Both the position numbers and the translations under genes were made by a program. A stretch of DNA of 64,000 bases. Origin: Acanthosepion lycidas (Eukaryota; Mollusca; Cephalopoda; Sepiida; Sepiidae). The notes below the pieces were generated by a model. It saw only the letters and a list, made by a program, of their open reading frames with translations. It was not told where the DNA came from and made no database searches. This document shows, in pieces, positions 1 to 10,420 of this stretch; within the stretch, counting starts at the first letter, position 1, and every line of letters starts with the position of its first letter. The DNA is taken from the NCBI GenBank assembly GCA_963932145.1, contig OZ010586.1:74226587-74290586 (forward strand), given 5' to 3'.

Positions 1-200
1 GGACGAATGGTAGACTTATAGATATGTAAGATAGATTCTGGAGTGAAACATTTTCTTGCACGACACAGAAAACTAACTAAACTAACTGTGAGAAGGCACA
101 ATTGGTCACTCTCCTGAAGGTTAGCATCAGCCATCATTGCAGCCAGTCTAAATAAGAGTAAAATCTGCATTCCAAAACACCAAGAAGGAATGGCAATTCG
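1..200 (-). mobile_element. LINE fragment, tail-A group (RT region, 5' part)
   Basis: Read on the minus strand, bases 85-140 match the plus-strand text at 3305-3365 (GCTGATGCTAA, then CAGGAGAGTGACC and TGTGCCTTCT). The same text recurs in minus orientation at 36130-36175. It is the thumb-proximal part of a non-LTR reverse transcriptase seen in many fragments of this window. No open frame survives, and the fragment is cut by the window edge. Confidence 0.6.
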
Positions 201-339
201 CAAATAATAAACAAACAGAAGCTATTACTGGTTGATTGATTGTTTTTTACGGTTTATCAACCTTTTACAGGTTGTTTAAAGCCAGAAAATATTTTAGATG
301 TTAAGAATTCTTCTTTTTTTTTTTTTGAGAATAATGGCG

Positions 340-490
340 CAATTCTTACTTATTAACCCATAGCTGTGAGGAGAAGGGTATATTCATATCTTTCCCAAGG
401 GTAAGTGAATATAAAGATCCCACCCGGAATTGGATCGCGGCTCTCCGATTAACAATTTCGAGCCATTATCTGTTGCACCATCCGCACATC
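340..490 (-). mobile_element. tRNA-derived SINE copy
   Basis: On the minus strand it has the same layout as 26695-27000: a GGATGGTGCAACAGATAATGG-like head (A-box region), then CGGAGAGCCGCGATCC in the B-box area, then the body ACCCTTGGGAAAG and ATGAAT, ending near CTATGGGTTAA. The head is diverged and the 3' part is short. Confidence 0.6.
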
Positions 491-499
491 CAAGCTTAC

Positions 500-1289
500 A
501 GCACCTGGAATTTCTAAGCTGTGACTCATCTAGCTACTGACCAGTCAGTACCTAGATGAGTTGCAGCTTGGAACTTAATTTCAATGATCGTAGAGGAACC
601 AATGTTTCAACGTGTTATCGCCGTAAAACATAACAGAATTTTTTGTGGAGCTATGATCGCTTACGTTCTAAAAGAACAGGATATTGTAAAAAATAAATTG
701 AAGTAGAAGAATGTTTATAATTTGTTTTTAATTGAATTTAACACATGGGTAAATTCTTAGCCTTTTAGTAAGGCCAAGGGTTACTGGATGTTATTAAAAT
801 AAAAAGTAAATTAAAAAAGAAAATGGTTAAAAACAAAAACAAACAAACAAAAAAGGAACTAAACGGCATCAAATTTCACAATACTTCGCAGTGGATTTAG
901 TTCATTTGCTGACCTACAACTTAATTTCATCTCCGTCCTTTGACCTCCAACTTTAGGCTACAAAAAAAAAAAAAAAAAAAAAAAAACAACCAAGCGATCT
1001 TTGTTCCCTTGCGACGGAGCGGGAGAGACAGAGAGAAAATGAAATGTCAATAAAAGATAAAAGTCCAATATTTCGTTGAAATTTTTTCACGTCCACATCC
1101 CACTCCCACACATGCACACAAACTCACAAGCGCATGCGCGCACACACAGAGTGTGGGAAGGGATAAGTATTCAATAAACACCGCAACACGAGTTTAATAC
1201 ATTATTTATCGACACAGACAGTATGTATTTTTATCATAAAAATAACACATATAGTATGAACAAAACTTTCATCAAATACATTTATATCA
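500..1289. other. Unassigned AT-rich stretch with poly(A) run
   Basis: No gene or known repeat recognised. It holds an A run at 961-986 and a CA-rich patch around 1108-1150. Confidence 0.5.
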
Positions 1290-1830
1290 TACATTTATGT
1301 GTCGTATCCCTTCAAGACGTGGATGATCATGGCTCTTCACAACTTTCTTTCCTTTGTAGCACTTAGCAACTTTTGTTTTTACTATGTTTCGCATTCCTCT
1401 GCCATCCATTGACGCATGCTTGTTAGGATGATTACTCACCGCATTCCTATTTGGAATACGTCTTATCAGTGCCATATTCTCCAAGCCGCCTTTCCGGATT
1501 AATCGTCACAGAAATTTTAACTGTCTCTTTCTGATCTTAAGTATAAATGTCCTTTTTGTTTCCACTTTTCTTATCACTTACTCGTTGCTCACATTCTCCG
1601 TCCATATCATTCTCAGTATCCTTCACTAAAATCACGTTTCTTTTTTCCCCAAGTCTCCATTTGTAAGGAGATTGTCCAGCATTCACTGCCATGTGGAGTG
1701 ATTGACAGTTCAACACTCTTTTCTTTTTCTTTTTTTTTTCTAACGATATTTTCGTGTTTCATAATACTTAGCTTTTTAAAGGCATCTTTTGCTATTCTAA
1801 TGCATCTTCACATTTTTGTTACATTTTTCC
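1290..1830 (-). pseudogene. RTE-type LINE 3' end (reverse transcriptase C-terminus), degraded
   Basis: The minus strand matches the C-terminal part of the RTE reverse transcriptase best seen at 36473-37147. Shared blocks are the 'GACGTGGATGATCATGGCTC'-type 3' end at the low-coordinate side and the region encoding W-T-x-x-V-S-N-x-E. Several stops and frameshifts break it. This is established as an endonuclease-reverse transcriptase family common in invertebrates. Only the post-RT connection and 3' end remain here. Confidence 0.7.
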
Positions 1831-1940
1831 ATCATCTTATCTGACAGGTAAATTTATGCAACTTGTAGCTGCCATCTTACTGAAAAGTCATATATTATCT
1901 TCTTACGATTGATAGTACTTTCTTCCCGCTTATATACATA

Positions 1941-2733
1941 ATATACAGAGAAGTATATACAGAGAAGTAGAAAGTAGAAGTATATACAGAGAAGTAGAAA
2001 GTGTTAGTACGAACAATCAAGTTTAGTAGTAATTGTTTGAACGCGATTCTGTTTCGGACTGCCTCTGACTCGACTGACTGACTCGCTCTGACTGACTGAC
2101 AGACTCCTGACGGACCTCACTCCAGACTTCAGACTGAACTCTAGATTCAGACGAAACGGTATTTAGTCACTCCCCCCCCCACGAGGGCATCATGTGGCAC
2201 AAGGCCGGTTTAACGTGGGATCTTCGAGCCCGTGGGCCAGGCCAAAAATATGCCCTTTGAACCCGTATAAACGGGTTCAGGGTCGGATTACCTCCCCGAA
2301 AGAGACCCCACCCTTCAGCATAGTCTCGTTCTGGTTCCTCCCCGCCCGAATGCAGAGAGTTCGACCGGTCAGCCGGTCGCCCGACTTCGGACTGAACGGT
2401 ATTTAGTCACCCCCCCCCACCCCAAACGAGAAAATCATGTGGCACAAGGCTGGTTTAACGTGGGGTTTCCGAGCCCGTGGGCTCGGGCAAAAATATGCCC
2501 TTTGAACCCGTATAAACAGGTTCAGGGTCGGTCTACCACCCCGAAAGAGACACCGCCCTTCGGCGTAGCCTCCTTCGGGTTCCTCCCGGCCCGAAGGCAG
2601 AGAGTTCAACTGATCGATCAGCCGATCAGCCGGTCGCCCGACTTCGGACTGAACTCTCTGCTTCCTCTTGAGGCGCAGTATTTATTACGTATGGAATAGT
2701 CCATTATGTTATTATGGGTAAGGTCCCATAACA
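1941..2733 (+). mobile_element. LTR-like element with two internal 245-bp units, 5' truncated
   Basis: The right end (2641-2733) is the reverse complement of 32434-32525 and closes with GGTCCCATAACA at 2722-2733. The left part (AGAAGTAGAAAGTGTTAGTA and following) matches the interior of 32900-33100 read in reverse. The expected TGTTATGGTCCAGG start, present at 4746 and (reversed) at 33174, is missing, so the copy is 5' truncated. A short internal duplication of TATATACAGAGAAGTAGAAAG lies at about 1954-2000. It could be a solo LTR or a short non-autonomous element with terminal inverted repeats. No coding capacity is seen. Confidence 0.6.
2161..2660 (+). repeat. Tandem 245-bp GC-rich units (two copies)
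   Basis: The landmark CATGTGGCACAAGG occurs at 2191 and 2436, giving a period of 245 bp. Each unit contains inverted repeats: AACCCGTATAAACGGGTT (imperfect, AACAGGTT, in copy 2) and CGAGCCCGTGGGCTCG (diverged in copy 1). Each ends in a CCGGTCGCCCGACTTCGG block. GC content is far above the flanks. The open frames here are shadows of this repeat. Confidence 0.85.
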
Positions 2734-3299
2734 GTAATTTATCTCGGAATTCCTGCAGTATACTTTCTATGTCTGCGATCAAAACAGTTTAATCTGTATA
2801 TCTTATGTTGTTATGACTGTGTCCAGCGATAATAAATCCCGGTAGAACTTCTAATTCCCTTAGATATAGGTTAAAGAGAGAGAGAGTTAAAGGGAGATAA
2901 CCTTGGATTCGAAGTCAGTTCCTTATCATTGATAACTGTCTCCTCTAATTTGCGAACCCAAGTTACTATATTCTTGATATAATGCAAAAATATTACAATG
3001 ACAAAATCTCTCAGTAATTATATATAACTATTTAAAAATATGCATTTACACGTCATCCATAATAATATTTTAAATTTTGAAATCATATTTATTTTTGGCA
3101 TATGAATTTTTTAAAAACTGTTTCGAAATCTTTGATTGTCTTTCAATCATTCTGCCTCACCTGTTATCCTCGCTCCGCGCCGTTCGGGAATCACTGCAGT
3201 AAAAACACAAAAAATAGAAAAGAGAACGGAGTGACTTATTAATTTTAACGCCTCAAAAACGATCTGCTCTCTTTTAATTATCGGAGTGAACTCTTTTTA
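2734..3299. other. Unassigned AT-rich stretch
   Basis: No gene or repeat recognised between the LTR-like element and the LINE that follows. Confidence 0.45.
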
Positions 3300-3980
3300 C
3301 CTTCCATCAGTATATGGCTGATGCTAATCAGCAGGAGAGTGACCTGTTGTGCCTTCTTGGACTAACGTTTCCAGGTTATATGAAGTGGAAAGAATATATT
3401 GAATCAATTGCTAAATCTACAGCTAAGAAAGTTGCTTCCTTATGTCGTGCTAGATAGTTTTTCCTGCCAGAAATTATCTTACGTATTAAGATTAACATTC
3501 ACCATTACTTCAAATATTGCTGCTACATCTCATCTGGTTCTCTTGCTATATATCCTTAAAAGAATCCGCAGAATCTGCAATGTTATTAGTCCTGACCTGG
3601 CATCTCGCCTTCAGTATCTTTCTCGTCGCTGTAACGTAGTTCCTCTGTGCCTTTTCTGTAAATACTTTCATGGCAATTGTTGCAATGAACTTCCGCTATG
3701 GCATCTATATTTACGAACTTAAACGCAGTACTAGATTGGAAGTAAGGTCTCATCATTTTACAGTTGAAATGGTCAGATTTAACTGTAAGTTCTATGCTAA
3801 CAGTTTCTTCGATCGCACTTAACGATTTAGTTAACGCTAATCGTTATCTACTGTCTTCTTAATTCTTATTTTTCATTATCCTCTCCTTAACAGTAGTTTT
3901 TTCCTTATATTCTCGAACACTTAGTAACCTCTTGCGTCATAGTGGCTTTATTACCTTGCTTGGGGTGAAATGATTTAAAA
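3300..3980 (+). pseudogene. LINE tail-A group, reverse transcriptase C-terminal end plus 3' tail
   Basis: The translation in shifting frames follows the LINE path shared with 5340-5850 and 41490-42255: thumb region, then R-R-I-C-N-V-I-S-P-D-L-A-S-R-L-Q, then a C-L-F-C-K-Y-F-H-G-N-C motif. It lacks a continuous frame. The 3' tail at 3935-3980 (GTCATAGTGGCTTTATTACC, then TTGCTTGGGGTGAAATGATT) ends in an A-rich stretch. This is a dead, 5'-truncated insertion, typical of target-primed reverse transcription. Confidence 0.75.
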
Positions 3981-4009
3981 AGGGAACAGAATCTTCCCAC
4001 CGAACTTAT

Positions 4010-4391
4010 TCAACCTTTACAGTGATGCCAACGGGAGAGAACGAGAAGTCGTACTAGCATTTATTATTGGCGGAAATAATCTAAACACAACATAATATAT
4101 GGAGATGACATAGTGTTGATAGATTACACGGAAAAAAAACGGTAAGAACTCCGAGGAAAGTGCGAAGAAAGGATTAATCATCAATTGTAAGAAGACGGAA
4201 TAATTGTTTTCAGCAAGAGAAATAGCCGAATGTGCGGACAACAAATTGAAGATGGACGAATCCAGCAATTTCGAAAATTTTAATATTTGGGATGTGTTTT
4301 AACAGAGGACGAAAAATGTGACGCCGAGATCCAAAGGCACATCGGAATAACAGAAGTAGTTTCTAAAATTTAATCAAAAGATTATGAACCA

Positions 4392-4392
<1 letters not shown>
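4010..4392 (+). pseudogene. RTE-type reverse transcriptase fragment with YGDD motif
   Basis: In one frame TATGGAGATGACATAGTGTT reads Y-G-D-D-I-V-L, the RT motif C (usually Y-A-D-D in this family). It is followed by G-L-I-I-N-C-K-K-T-E, the conserved block after motif C that reads G-L-S-I-N-Y-K-K-T-E at 36473-37147. Frameshifts and stops follow. The copy ends at the (AT)n array. Confidence 0.7.

Positions 4393-4394
<2 letters not shown>

Positions 4395-4458
<64 letters not shown>
4395..4458. repeat. (AT)n microsatellite
   Basis: Uninterrupted AT dinucleotides, about 32 repeats, abutting the RTE fragment. Confidence 0.95.
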
Positions 4459-4461
<3 letters not shown>

Positions 4462-4745
4462 ACGAAAATTCAAAATACAGAAATCCCTTGATTAATGCGC
4501 ATTTGATTAATGCGTTTTCGATTATTGCGCTAAAATTTTTATATACTAAAATTCGATTAGTGCATACATAATATTCGATTAGTGCGGTAAAACATTCTTC
4601 ATTTTAACCATAGTAAATGAAAATTGTTTTTTTTTTTTTGTTTTTTGTTTTTTTTTTATATAGTTACTGATTAATTAAAATTTTCTTAAATTTAAAAACG
4701 GAAAATGGGTAACTATTTTCTTTGTTAAATATTAACTTATCTAAG

Positions 4746-4960
4746 TGTTATGGTCCAGGTTAGGACCAAGGAAGAACAACACGAACACAAGAGTAGAAAT
4801 AACGAAGGTATATTACATGAAATAATAATACAAGATGTGGAAGATGTTAGTATGACTGTCAGTCTGGTTTGGAGTGAACTACTATCGGCTCGACTCGATT
4901 CGACCCTCTCTCTTGAGAGGCGTAGTATATATAGTGTTAGGAAGAGTTCATTCTGCTGAT
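4746..4960 (+). mobile_element. Internally deleted copy of the TGTTATGG element
   Basis: It starts TGTTATGGTCCAGGTTAGGA, matching the reverse complement of the right end of 32434-33174. It continues with ACCAAGGAAGAACAACACGAACACAA, then jumps to a TCTTGAGAGGCGTAGTATAT block equivalent to the CTCTTGAGGCGCAGTATTTA block near 2666. The 245-bp units are absent. No terminal CCATAACA is seen. Confidence 0.6.
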
Positions 4961-5319
4961 TTTTGATAAAAAAATGGACGAATTAATTCGGTACAGAAAT
5001 TTATATTTATTAAAAAACATATCGAAATATAAAAGATGTCTGCATTTCCTATGGAAAGATTATTAATAAATTTTTCAAGTTAAAATACTAATGATTAAAA
5101 TATGCTTGGAAAATTTGAAGGGGAAATTTCTCAGTACCGCCAATTATATGAAGAACAGAAGAATACCGTGTGGCAAATCACTTTAAATAAGTTTTTTCAT
5201 AAAAATCAGATAAATAAACATTAATTCATAGAATTTTACTATATCTTCTTATGTTTACCTATATTTTAATTAAAAAGTACACAAATTAGAAATTAATTAT
5301 GAATAAAACTAAAATTTGA

Positions 5320-5975
5320 GGTACAAATTACATCATTTCCTAGTTATTTTGGTTCCCTGTGTCGCGTCAGAAAGTTTTTCTCGCCCGAGTCCATCCTTCA
5401 AATCCATAAATCAACCATTCGACCTTGCATGGAATACTGCTGTCATATATGGTCTGGTGCCACCGCTGTTCGTCTTAAGGTCCTCGACAAAATCCAGAGA
5501 CGGATATGCAATGTTATTGGCCCTGATCTGGCATCTCGTCTACAGTCACTCTCTCTCAGACGTGTCGTCAACTTCCTCTGTCTTTTCTACAGATACTTTC
5601 ACGGTAACTGCTCCGACGAGCTACTTTCGCTAGTTCCCAAACTGCATGAATTTAAACGTGCAGCTAGGCTGGCATCTCGGTCCCACCCTTTCACTGTCGA
5701 AACGGTTAAATGTAGCCGTCTCTTTTACTCCAATAGCTTTGTGTCTCGTATTTCCCGTCGATGGAACTCCCTTCCTCTTACTTCCTTCCATGATAGCTAT
5801 AATCTCCAACTATTTAAATGTAATGTCAATCGACGTCTCCAGATGCCTTGATCTATTCCCCGTCCTTCTCTTCATCCTTTCCTCTATCACGTCTCTTTAC
5901 TATCGCTCCCACTCTCTGTAACCCATTGCGTGCTAGTGGCATCCCGCCTTGCTTGGGGTAAAATGCTTTAAAACA
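5320..5975 (+). pseudogene. LINE tail-A group, best-preserved C-terminal segment
   Basis: A 140-codon frame from 5429 reads M-E-Y-C-C-H-I-W-S-G-A-T, then R-R-I-C-N-V-I-G-P-D-L-A-S-R-L-Q, F-Y-R-Y-F-H-G-N-C-S-D-E-L, S-R-S-H-P-F-T-V-E-T-V-K-C and R-R-W-N-S-L-P-L. This is the C-terminal region of a Jockey/CR1-like non-LTR retrotransposon polymerase. A frameshift near 5430 joins it to the upstream block from 5340 (F-S-R-P-S-P-S-F). The copy is 5' truncated and lacks the catalytic RT core. The 3' tail GTGCTAGTGGCATCCCGCCT ends at about 5970, inside the pogo-like element. Confidence 0.85.
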
Positions 5976-6050
5976 ATCGATTAATACATTTTTGATTAGT
6001 GCGTATCTTTTAATGTATACGTTAGCCGTACTAATCGAGGGATTCCTGTA

Positions 6051-7080
6051 GTGGTAACCAACATAGAGCTTACCAGTTGACCAAAGAAAAAAATGATAAA
6101 AAGAAAAAAAAAACAACAGTCAATAAAAGAAAAACCAAAAGAAAACCGACGAGGGAAAGAAAAACAGAAACTAAAAAGAAAAGACCCAAAGACAAGCACC
6201 GCCTACCTAAACAGTGCTCGATACGAAGATAGAGCAAAAACGATTCCCAGCAGTATGATGATTGTTGACCGTATTGTTGACTGCAATTCCATTCTAATGG
6301 TCTGACGATCGTGGCAGCATAAAACTTAAGCAGCTGTTCGAAAAGGGAGAAAAAAAAAGAATGAAAAGGAATAGTGTGAGAGTATAAGCAGACAAGAAAA
6401 TTATGAAAAAAGGAGGCAGCCAGAACATTCTACACAAGTACATACACAAACATATACATGCATACACAGGCGTACACACACCTGCACACACACCTGCACG
6501 CACAAATACACGCACACACAAAGATGAAGAATTCAACGTAACACCAATAATAAGCGCATAAATTATTTTTTTTTGACTTAATATAAGATAACGAAAATGA
6601 GAAAATCAGCAGACAATTGCTGATAGCCACTGACAGTGCACCAAACGATTGCAAAACGGTTCGTCTATGAATGCTGAATATCACATCAATCAGCTAAGTG
6701 ACAAAACTTATATTTGTATCAATCCTTTATATATGTATATGTGTGTGTGTGTGTGTGTGTGTGCAAATATATTGATAAAATAGGAAAGAATTGTTAGATT
6801 GATTATCAGAAGTTCTTTAGTATTTTTGTTTTTATTTCTAAAAAACAGTGCTCGAAAAAAAAATCTTTATGTATACAAGTATAAATTTAATGCCAATACA
6901 AAAAAACTTTTTGCCGTTGAAAAAGACATGCGTTGAACGGATGTCATCATTCGTTTGAAGAAAGGCACCCGATCCTACCTTGACTTAACCTCTTTTCAAA
7001 AGTAACTAATATGTTGATACAATAGTTGTCAGTGTAAATGAATACCCTACCGCCCTTCGTTGAAATGGTTGGTTTTCTCC
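6051..7080. other. Unassigned stretch with CA-rich and (GT)n patches
   Basis: No gene recognised. Purine-rich at 6080-6190, CA-rich at 6430-6520, and (TG)n at 6737-6764. Confidence 0.5.
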
Positions 7081-7084
7081 ATAT

Positions 7085-7264
7085 CCATAGAAACTAATAT
7101 TATGAATGTATATGCTTATAAAGCTCCGTAAATTTCAAAATAACTTATTCCAAAATTCGCTTAAAAATGAAACAGAACTAGGTACTTTAATTTAATTTCT
7201 GTTATTGAATTGGAAGTTTTTAGCTTATGTTTTTGAAACATGGTAATTCCTGTGTAGCGATGGA

Positions 7265-7265
<1 letters not shown>
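7085..7265 (-). mobile_element. MITE copy, family with ATCGCTACATAAGA end
   Basis: The reverse complement aligns over its length with 53355-53540: GATTCCATCGCTACACAGGA, then CATGTTTCAAAAACAT, AAGCTAAAAACTTC, GTTCTGTTTCAT, AAGCGAATTTTGGAATAA and GGAGCTTTATAAGCATATAC. The same start is found in the palindrome at 19811-20100. Non-coding. Confidence 0.7.

Positions 7266-7267
<2 letters not shown>

Positions 7268-7307
<40 letters not shown>
7268..7307. repeat. (AT)n microsatellite
   Basis: About 20 AT repeats at the end of the MITE copy. Confidence 0.95.
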
Positions 7308-7309
<2 letters not shown>

Positions 7310-7313
<4 letters not shown>

Positions 7314-8800
7314 GTATGCACATTATCCCTCATTGCTAACACTACTCTGAGTTGTGTGCACGACACAATCTTCAGGTACTGAGTATGAACTGACCGTTAC
7401 AGAATTTTGAATTATAATATATCTGGTTTCTGGTTATCAGTATGTTGATGTAGTTATATATTATGCTGGGATTACAGTTTTTTTGTTTTTTTTTTAAATT
7501 TCAAAATTATTTTTGGCAATTAAAATAAGCGGGATTTATATTTGTATGTAAAAAAAGAAAATTAAAAAATTATATATTTGTGTGGGGAATATTCATATTT
7601 TAATTTTTTAAAATTATATAATTAAAGGGAGATTACTTGTTCTTAAACCATGAATATATATTTAATAATAATATATTAAAAAATGGACCGTAATTAGCAA
7701 CAATAGCAATTAAAAACTTAAAATAATAAAAATCAATTAAAAATAAAAGTTTAAAATTTAAAAATTAAAAACGAAATAAAATTAAGAATAAAAATTATAA
7801 TTAAAAATTAAAAATTAATCTGTATCACCAAATTTAAGCAGACATTTATTTTTATACCTACATATAATCATCAATTAATTTCTTTTATTTAATAAGTTGA
7901 GGTTATTTAAGTGTTTTATATAACCAGCTTTTCAACAAGACATAAATTGAATTTATTTCCTTTACTGTTATAAGCCTTAAACATAGATATAACTCCCCAT
8001 AATGGTGAGATGCCATCATTGTTTAATTACCAGAAACATTTGGAGAGAGCAGTGCTGTTTTTGTACTTTAAATTGTTTAAGGTCATTTTATGATGGTAAA
8101 GACGAAATTTTCAAGGATTTTCCATGGAACCAAAATAAACCGTTACCGGAATGTATGTTTGCTCGGTATATAATATTATCGGTCATAAATTGACCGTTTA
8201 AGGGACAGATGGTATTTTTACGGCAGTTGCATTGAGTTTTAGAATAATTTGCGTATGTTGGAAATATGTTCGTTTAATATAATCTTGTTATCATGAGAGT
8301 TGGATGTGTCTAAGTTATTAACACAGCTATAGCTGATCTTAACATTTTTTTTTTATTAAAAATCTTTTTAAGTGTTGGTGAATGGTTAACGTGTTTATGG
8401 ATTGAATTTAAAAAAATCTTCTAATATCAGTTTTGATATTGCGGTTAAAAGTGAATGAAACCATATTATGTTGTGTTTACAGTGTTTCTGTATATTTCTG
8501 ACATTTTTGTTTATTTCTGAAGACACTAAATTTATCTCATGATAGCTTAGTTCTAAAGATCGTATATATTTACCATTAGACTTATCAAATGTTTCCATAT
8601 TGCTGGAGTTTATGGATAATCTAGCTTAGATTTACGTAAATTATCTAGAATATTATAGTGTTGGTTGAATTATTTATTAACGTATCTATGGTTATATAGA
8701 TCCTTTGTGTATGGTTTATAAAAGCCACTTTTCAGGTCTAAGGTTGCATCGAGAAAGTCACTATAGATATATAGGTATATATTATATCGAGAAAAGATAT
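7310..8800. other. Unassigned very AT-rich stretch
   Basis: No gene or repeat family recognised. 7690-7820 is a low-complexity run of AAATTAAAA motifs. Confidence 0.5.
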
Positions 8801-8940
8801 ATATAATATAAAAGGCTCAAACAATAATATTCCATGGTTATAATTTATTATATTGGAATCGCAATCACGATCCAATTTACGATTCCAATGTAATAAATTA
8901 TAACCATGGAATATTAGTGTTTCAGGCTTTTATATTATAT
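8801..8940. repeat. Long inverted repeat (hairpin)
   Basis: The arms of about 60 bp (8801-8861 and 8880-8940) are near-exact reverse complements. They contain ATATTCCATGGTTATAATTT and its complement, around an 18-base loop. It is probably a palindromic MITE. Not seen elsewhere in the window. Confidence 0.85.
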
Positions 8941-9027
8941 TCTTGCTCTGTCCTGGACATTGAGCTCTACCTAGATTCTGTCCTCTTGGAAATTTATATA
9001 TATATATTTATTGACCATTAATATTAT

Positions 9028-9030
<3 letters not shown>

Positions 9031-9086
<56 letters not shown>
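9031..9086. repeat. (AT)n microsatellite
   Basis: AT repeats ending directly at the left terminus of the mariner-like element. Confidence 0.95.
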
Positions 9087-9090
<4 letters not shown>

Positions 9091-9987
9091 GTTCCATTAA
9101 GTTGGACAGATTTTAAATTTGAATTAAATTCAAGCATCTAATGATTTTTTTTCTTAAATCTTTGGCAATTTCAACCATGGAAAGATGAACAATCAAACAA
9201 CGTGTTAAAGTTATCGAAGCCTATTACGAAAATGGACGTTCAAACAGAAATGCATTTCGTGCACTTCGTGATTTTTTTGGTTAACATAATCGACCAATCG
9301 AGAGTGCAATTGGAAAAATTGTTCGTACAAACTGTGTCGGTGGCAGATGTGAAAACACCACTGCGCGCTCGTTTACGCCGTTCAGCTAAAAACATTGCAG
9401 CAGTGCATGAGAATGTGGCCGAAAATCCAGATAACCTGTATTCGACATCTCGCGCGGAAAATGAACCTCTCCACAACAAAGCTGCATCGAATTTTGACAA
9501 ATGATTTATCTCTACACGCTTACAATATTCAATTGGCACAAGAACTGAAACCTGCTGACCTTTTGAAGCGCCGTACATTCATCATTTGGGTGCACGAGCA
9601 ACGACAAGCGGATGAAGATTTTTCGCAAAAAATCCTCTTTAGTGATAAAACGCATTTTCATCTTGGTGAATTTGTTAATAGGCAGAATTATCCTATTTGG
9701 GCGGATGAAAATCCGAGGAAGATTGTTGAAAAGCCACTGCATCCACAAAAGGCCTCTGTTTGGTTTGCATTTTTGCAAGCGGAATAATTGGGCAGTATAT
9801 TTATAAATTTGAATGTCCATTTTCCTGATAGGCTTCGATAACTTTAACACGTTGTTTGATTGTTAATCTTTCCATGGCTGAAATTGCCAAAGACTTAAGT
9901 TGTTAAGTCTGAAAGAAAAAGAAAAAAATCATTAGACGCTTAAACTTAATTCACATTTAAAATCGGTGCAAGTTATTGGAACGCCCT
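9087..9987 (+). mobile_element. Tc1/mariner-superfamily element with long inverted repeats, internally deleted
   Basis: The left end (GGGTGTTCCATTAAGTTGGA) and the right end (reverse complement starting AGGGCGTTCCAATAACTTGC) open inverted repeats of about 160 bp (9087-9247) and 180 bp (9808-9987). The repeats are long enough to include the transposase start codon region: the right arm carries an inverted copy of ATGGAAAGATTAACAATCAA. TA flanks both ends. The right arm retains about 20 bp (CAGACTTAACAACTTAAG) that the left lacks. The 3' half of the transposase gene has been lost. Confidence 0.85.
9177..9790 (+). pseudogene. Mariner-like transposase (HTH plus first DDE block), truncated
   Basis: ATG at 9177 is followed by E-R-stop and then T-I-K-Q-R-V-K-V-I-E-A-Y-Y-E-N-G-R-S, the N-terminal helix-turn-helix typical of the DUF4817-type Tc1/mariner transposases. 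After a frameshift, a 130-codon stretch (9395-9787) gives R-H-L-A-R-K-M-N-L-S-T-T-K-L-H-R-I-L and then K-I-L-F-S-D-K-T-H-F. The Asp is the first catalytic residue; K replaces the usual E next to it. It continues F-V-N-R-Q-N and K-P-L-H-P-Q-K. The remaining two catalytic acidic residues are deleted. Inactive. Confidence 0.85.
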
Positions 9988-10084
9988 ATATTATAAAGTA
10001 CGTATAAAGTACGTATAAAGTACGTATAAATACGCTTTTGAAACGTTGTGAAAATTAGATTTTAATAACAAATATATATAATTA

Positions 10085-10156
10085 TTAGGTTGGTGCAAAA
10101 ATAATGTCGTTTTCTCACATATGTGAGAAAACGACATTATTTTTGCACCAACCTAA
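10085..10156. mobile_element. Perfect palindromic mariner MITE (72 bp)
   Basis: The sequence begins TTAGGTTGGTGCAAAAATAA and is its own exact reverse complement through a central ACATATGT. TA lies on both sides. The end is the mariner-type terminus also seen in the vertebrate MADE1/Hsmar1 group (from memory). Related hairpins are at 18791, 32991 and 61003. Confidence 0.9.
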
Positions 10157-10229
10157 TACAAAAAAAACCCTGTATTATTGACTGTGAAAAAACAAAAACA
10201 AATTACACATATACAAAATAAAATAAATT

Positions 10230-10420
10230 CAATATAGTTTCTGACATTGATTTCCTTTTACAACGTTGTCAGTATCTGCTTTTATGGCATTAGTCTTTAT
10301 TCTATGTATGTTGGTTAAATAGAAATTACCTCACCTGTTTCTTTCAGTAGTTCTGATGTATTTCATGCACGAAAAGAATTGTTCACAGCAGTATGTACTT
10401 ACCCCACATGCATAAAAGTT
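10230..10420 (-). pseudogene. hAT transposase C-terminal fragment
   Basis: The minus strand at about 10340-10400 reads Y-C-C-E-Q-F-F-S-C-M-K-Y-I-R-T-T-E-R-N-R. This resembles the hAT dimerisation motif (Y-x-C-E-x-x-F-S-x-M) found in GTF2IRD2- or ZBED-like domesticated and mobile hAT proteins. A stop follows. Upstream at 10595-10650, GGGCCGCATGAAAATATTAA with repeated GGCCGC looks like hAT non-coding end sequence. Confidence 0.5.

Larger units (their letters stand above)
4478..6048. mobile_element. pogo-like DNA element with nested insertions
   Basis: The left end reads CAGAAATCCCTTGATTAATG after a TA. The right end is the reverse of CAGGAATCCCTCGATTAGTA, again followed by TA (6049-6050). Terminal CAG with TA duplication is characteristic of pogo/Tigger elements. 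Subterminal copies of TTGATTAATGCG and TCGATTAGTGC repeat at both ends. No transposase remains. The interior holds an LTR-like remnant (4746-4960) and a LINE (5320-5975), both apparently later insertions. Confidence 0.7.

Noticed and set aside
2194-2699. 70-86-codon frames in the GC-rich block
   Set aside because: Both strands are open in several frames and the frames repeat with the 245-bp unit; repeat DNA explains them.
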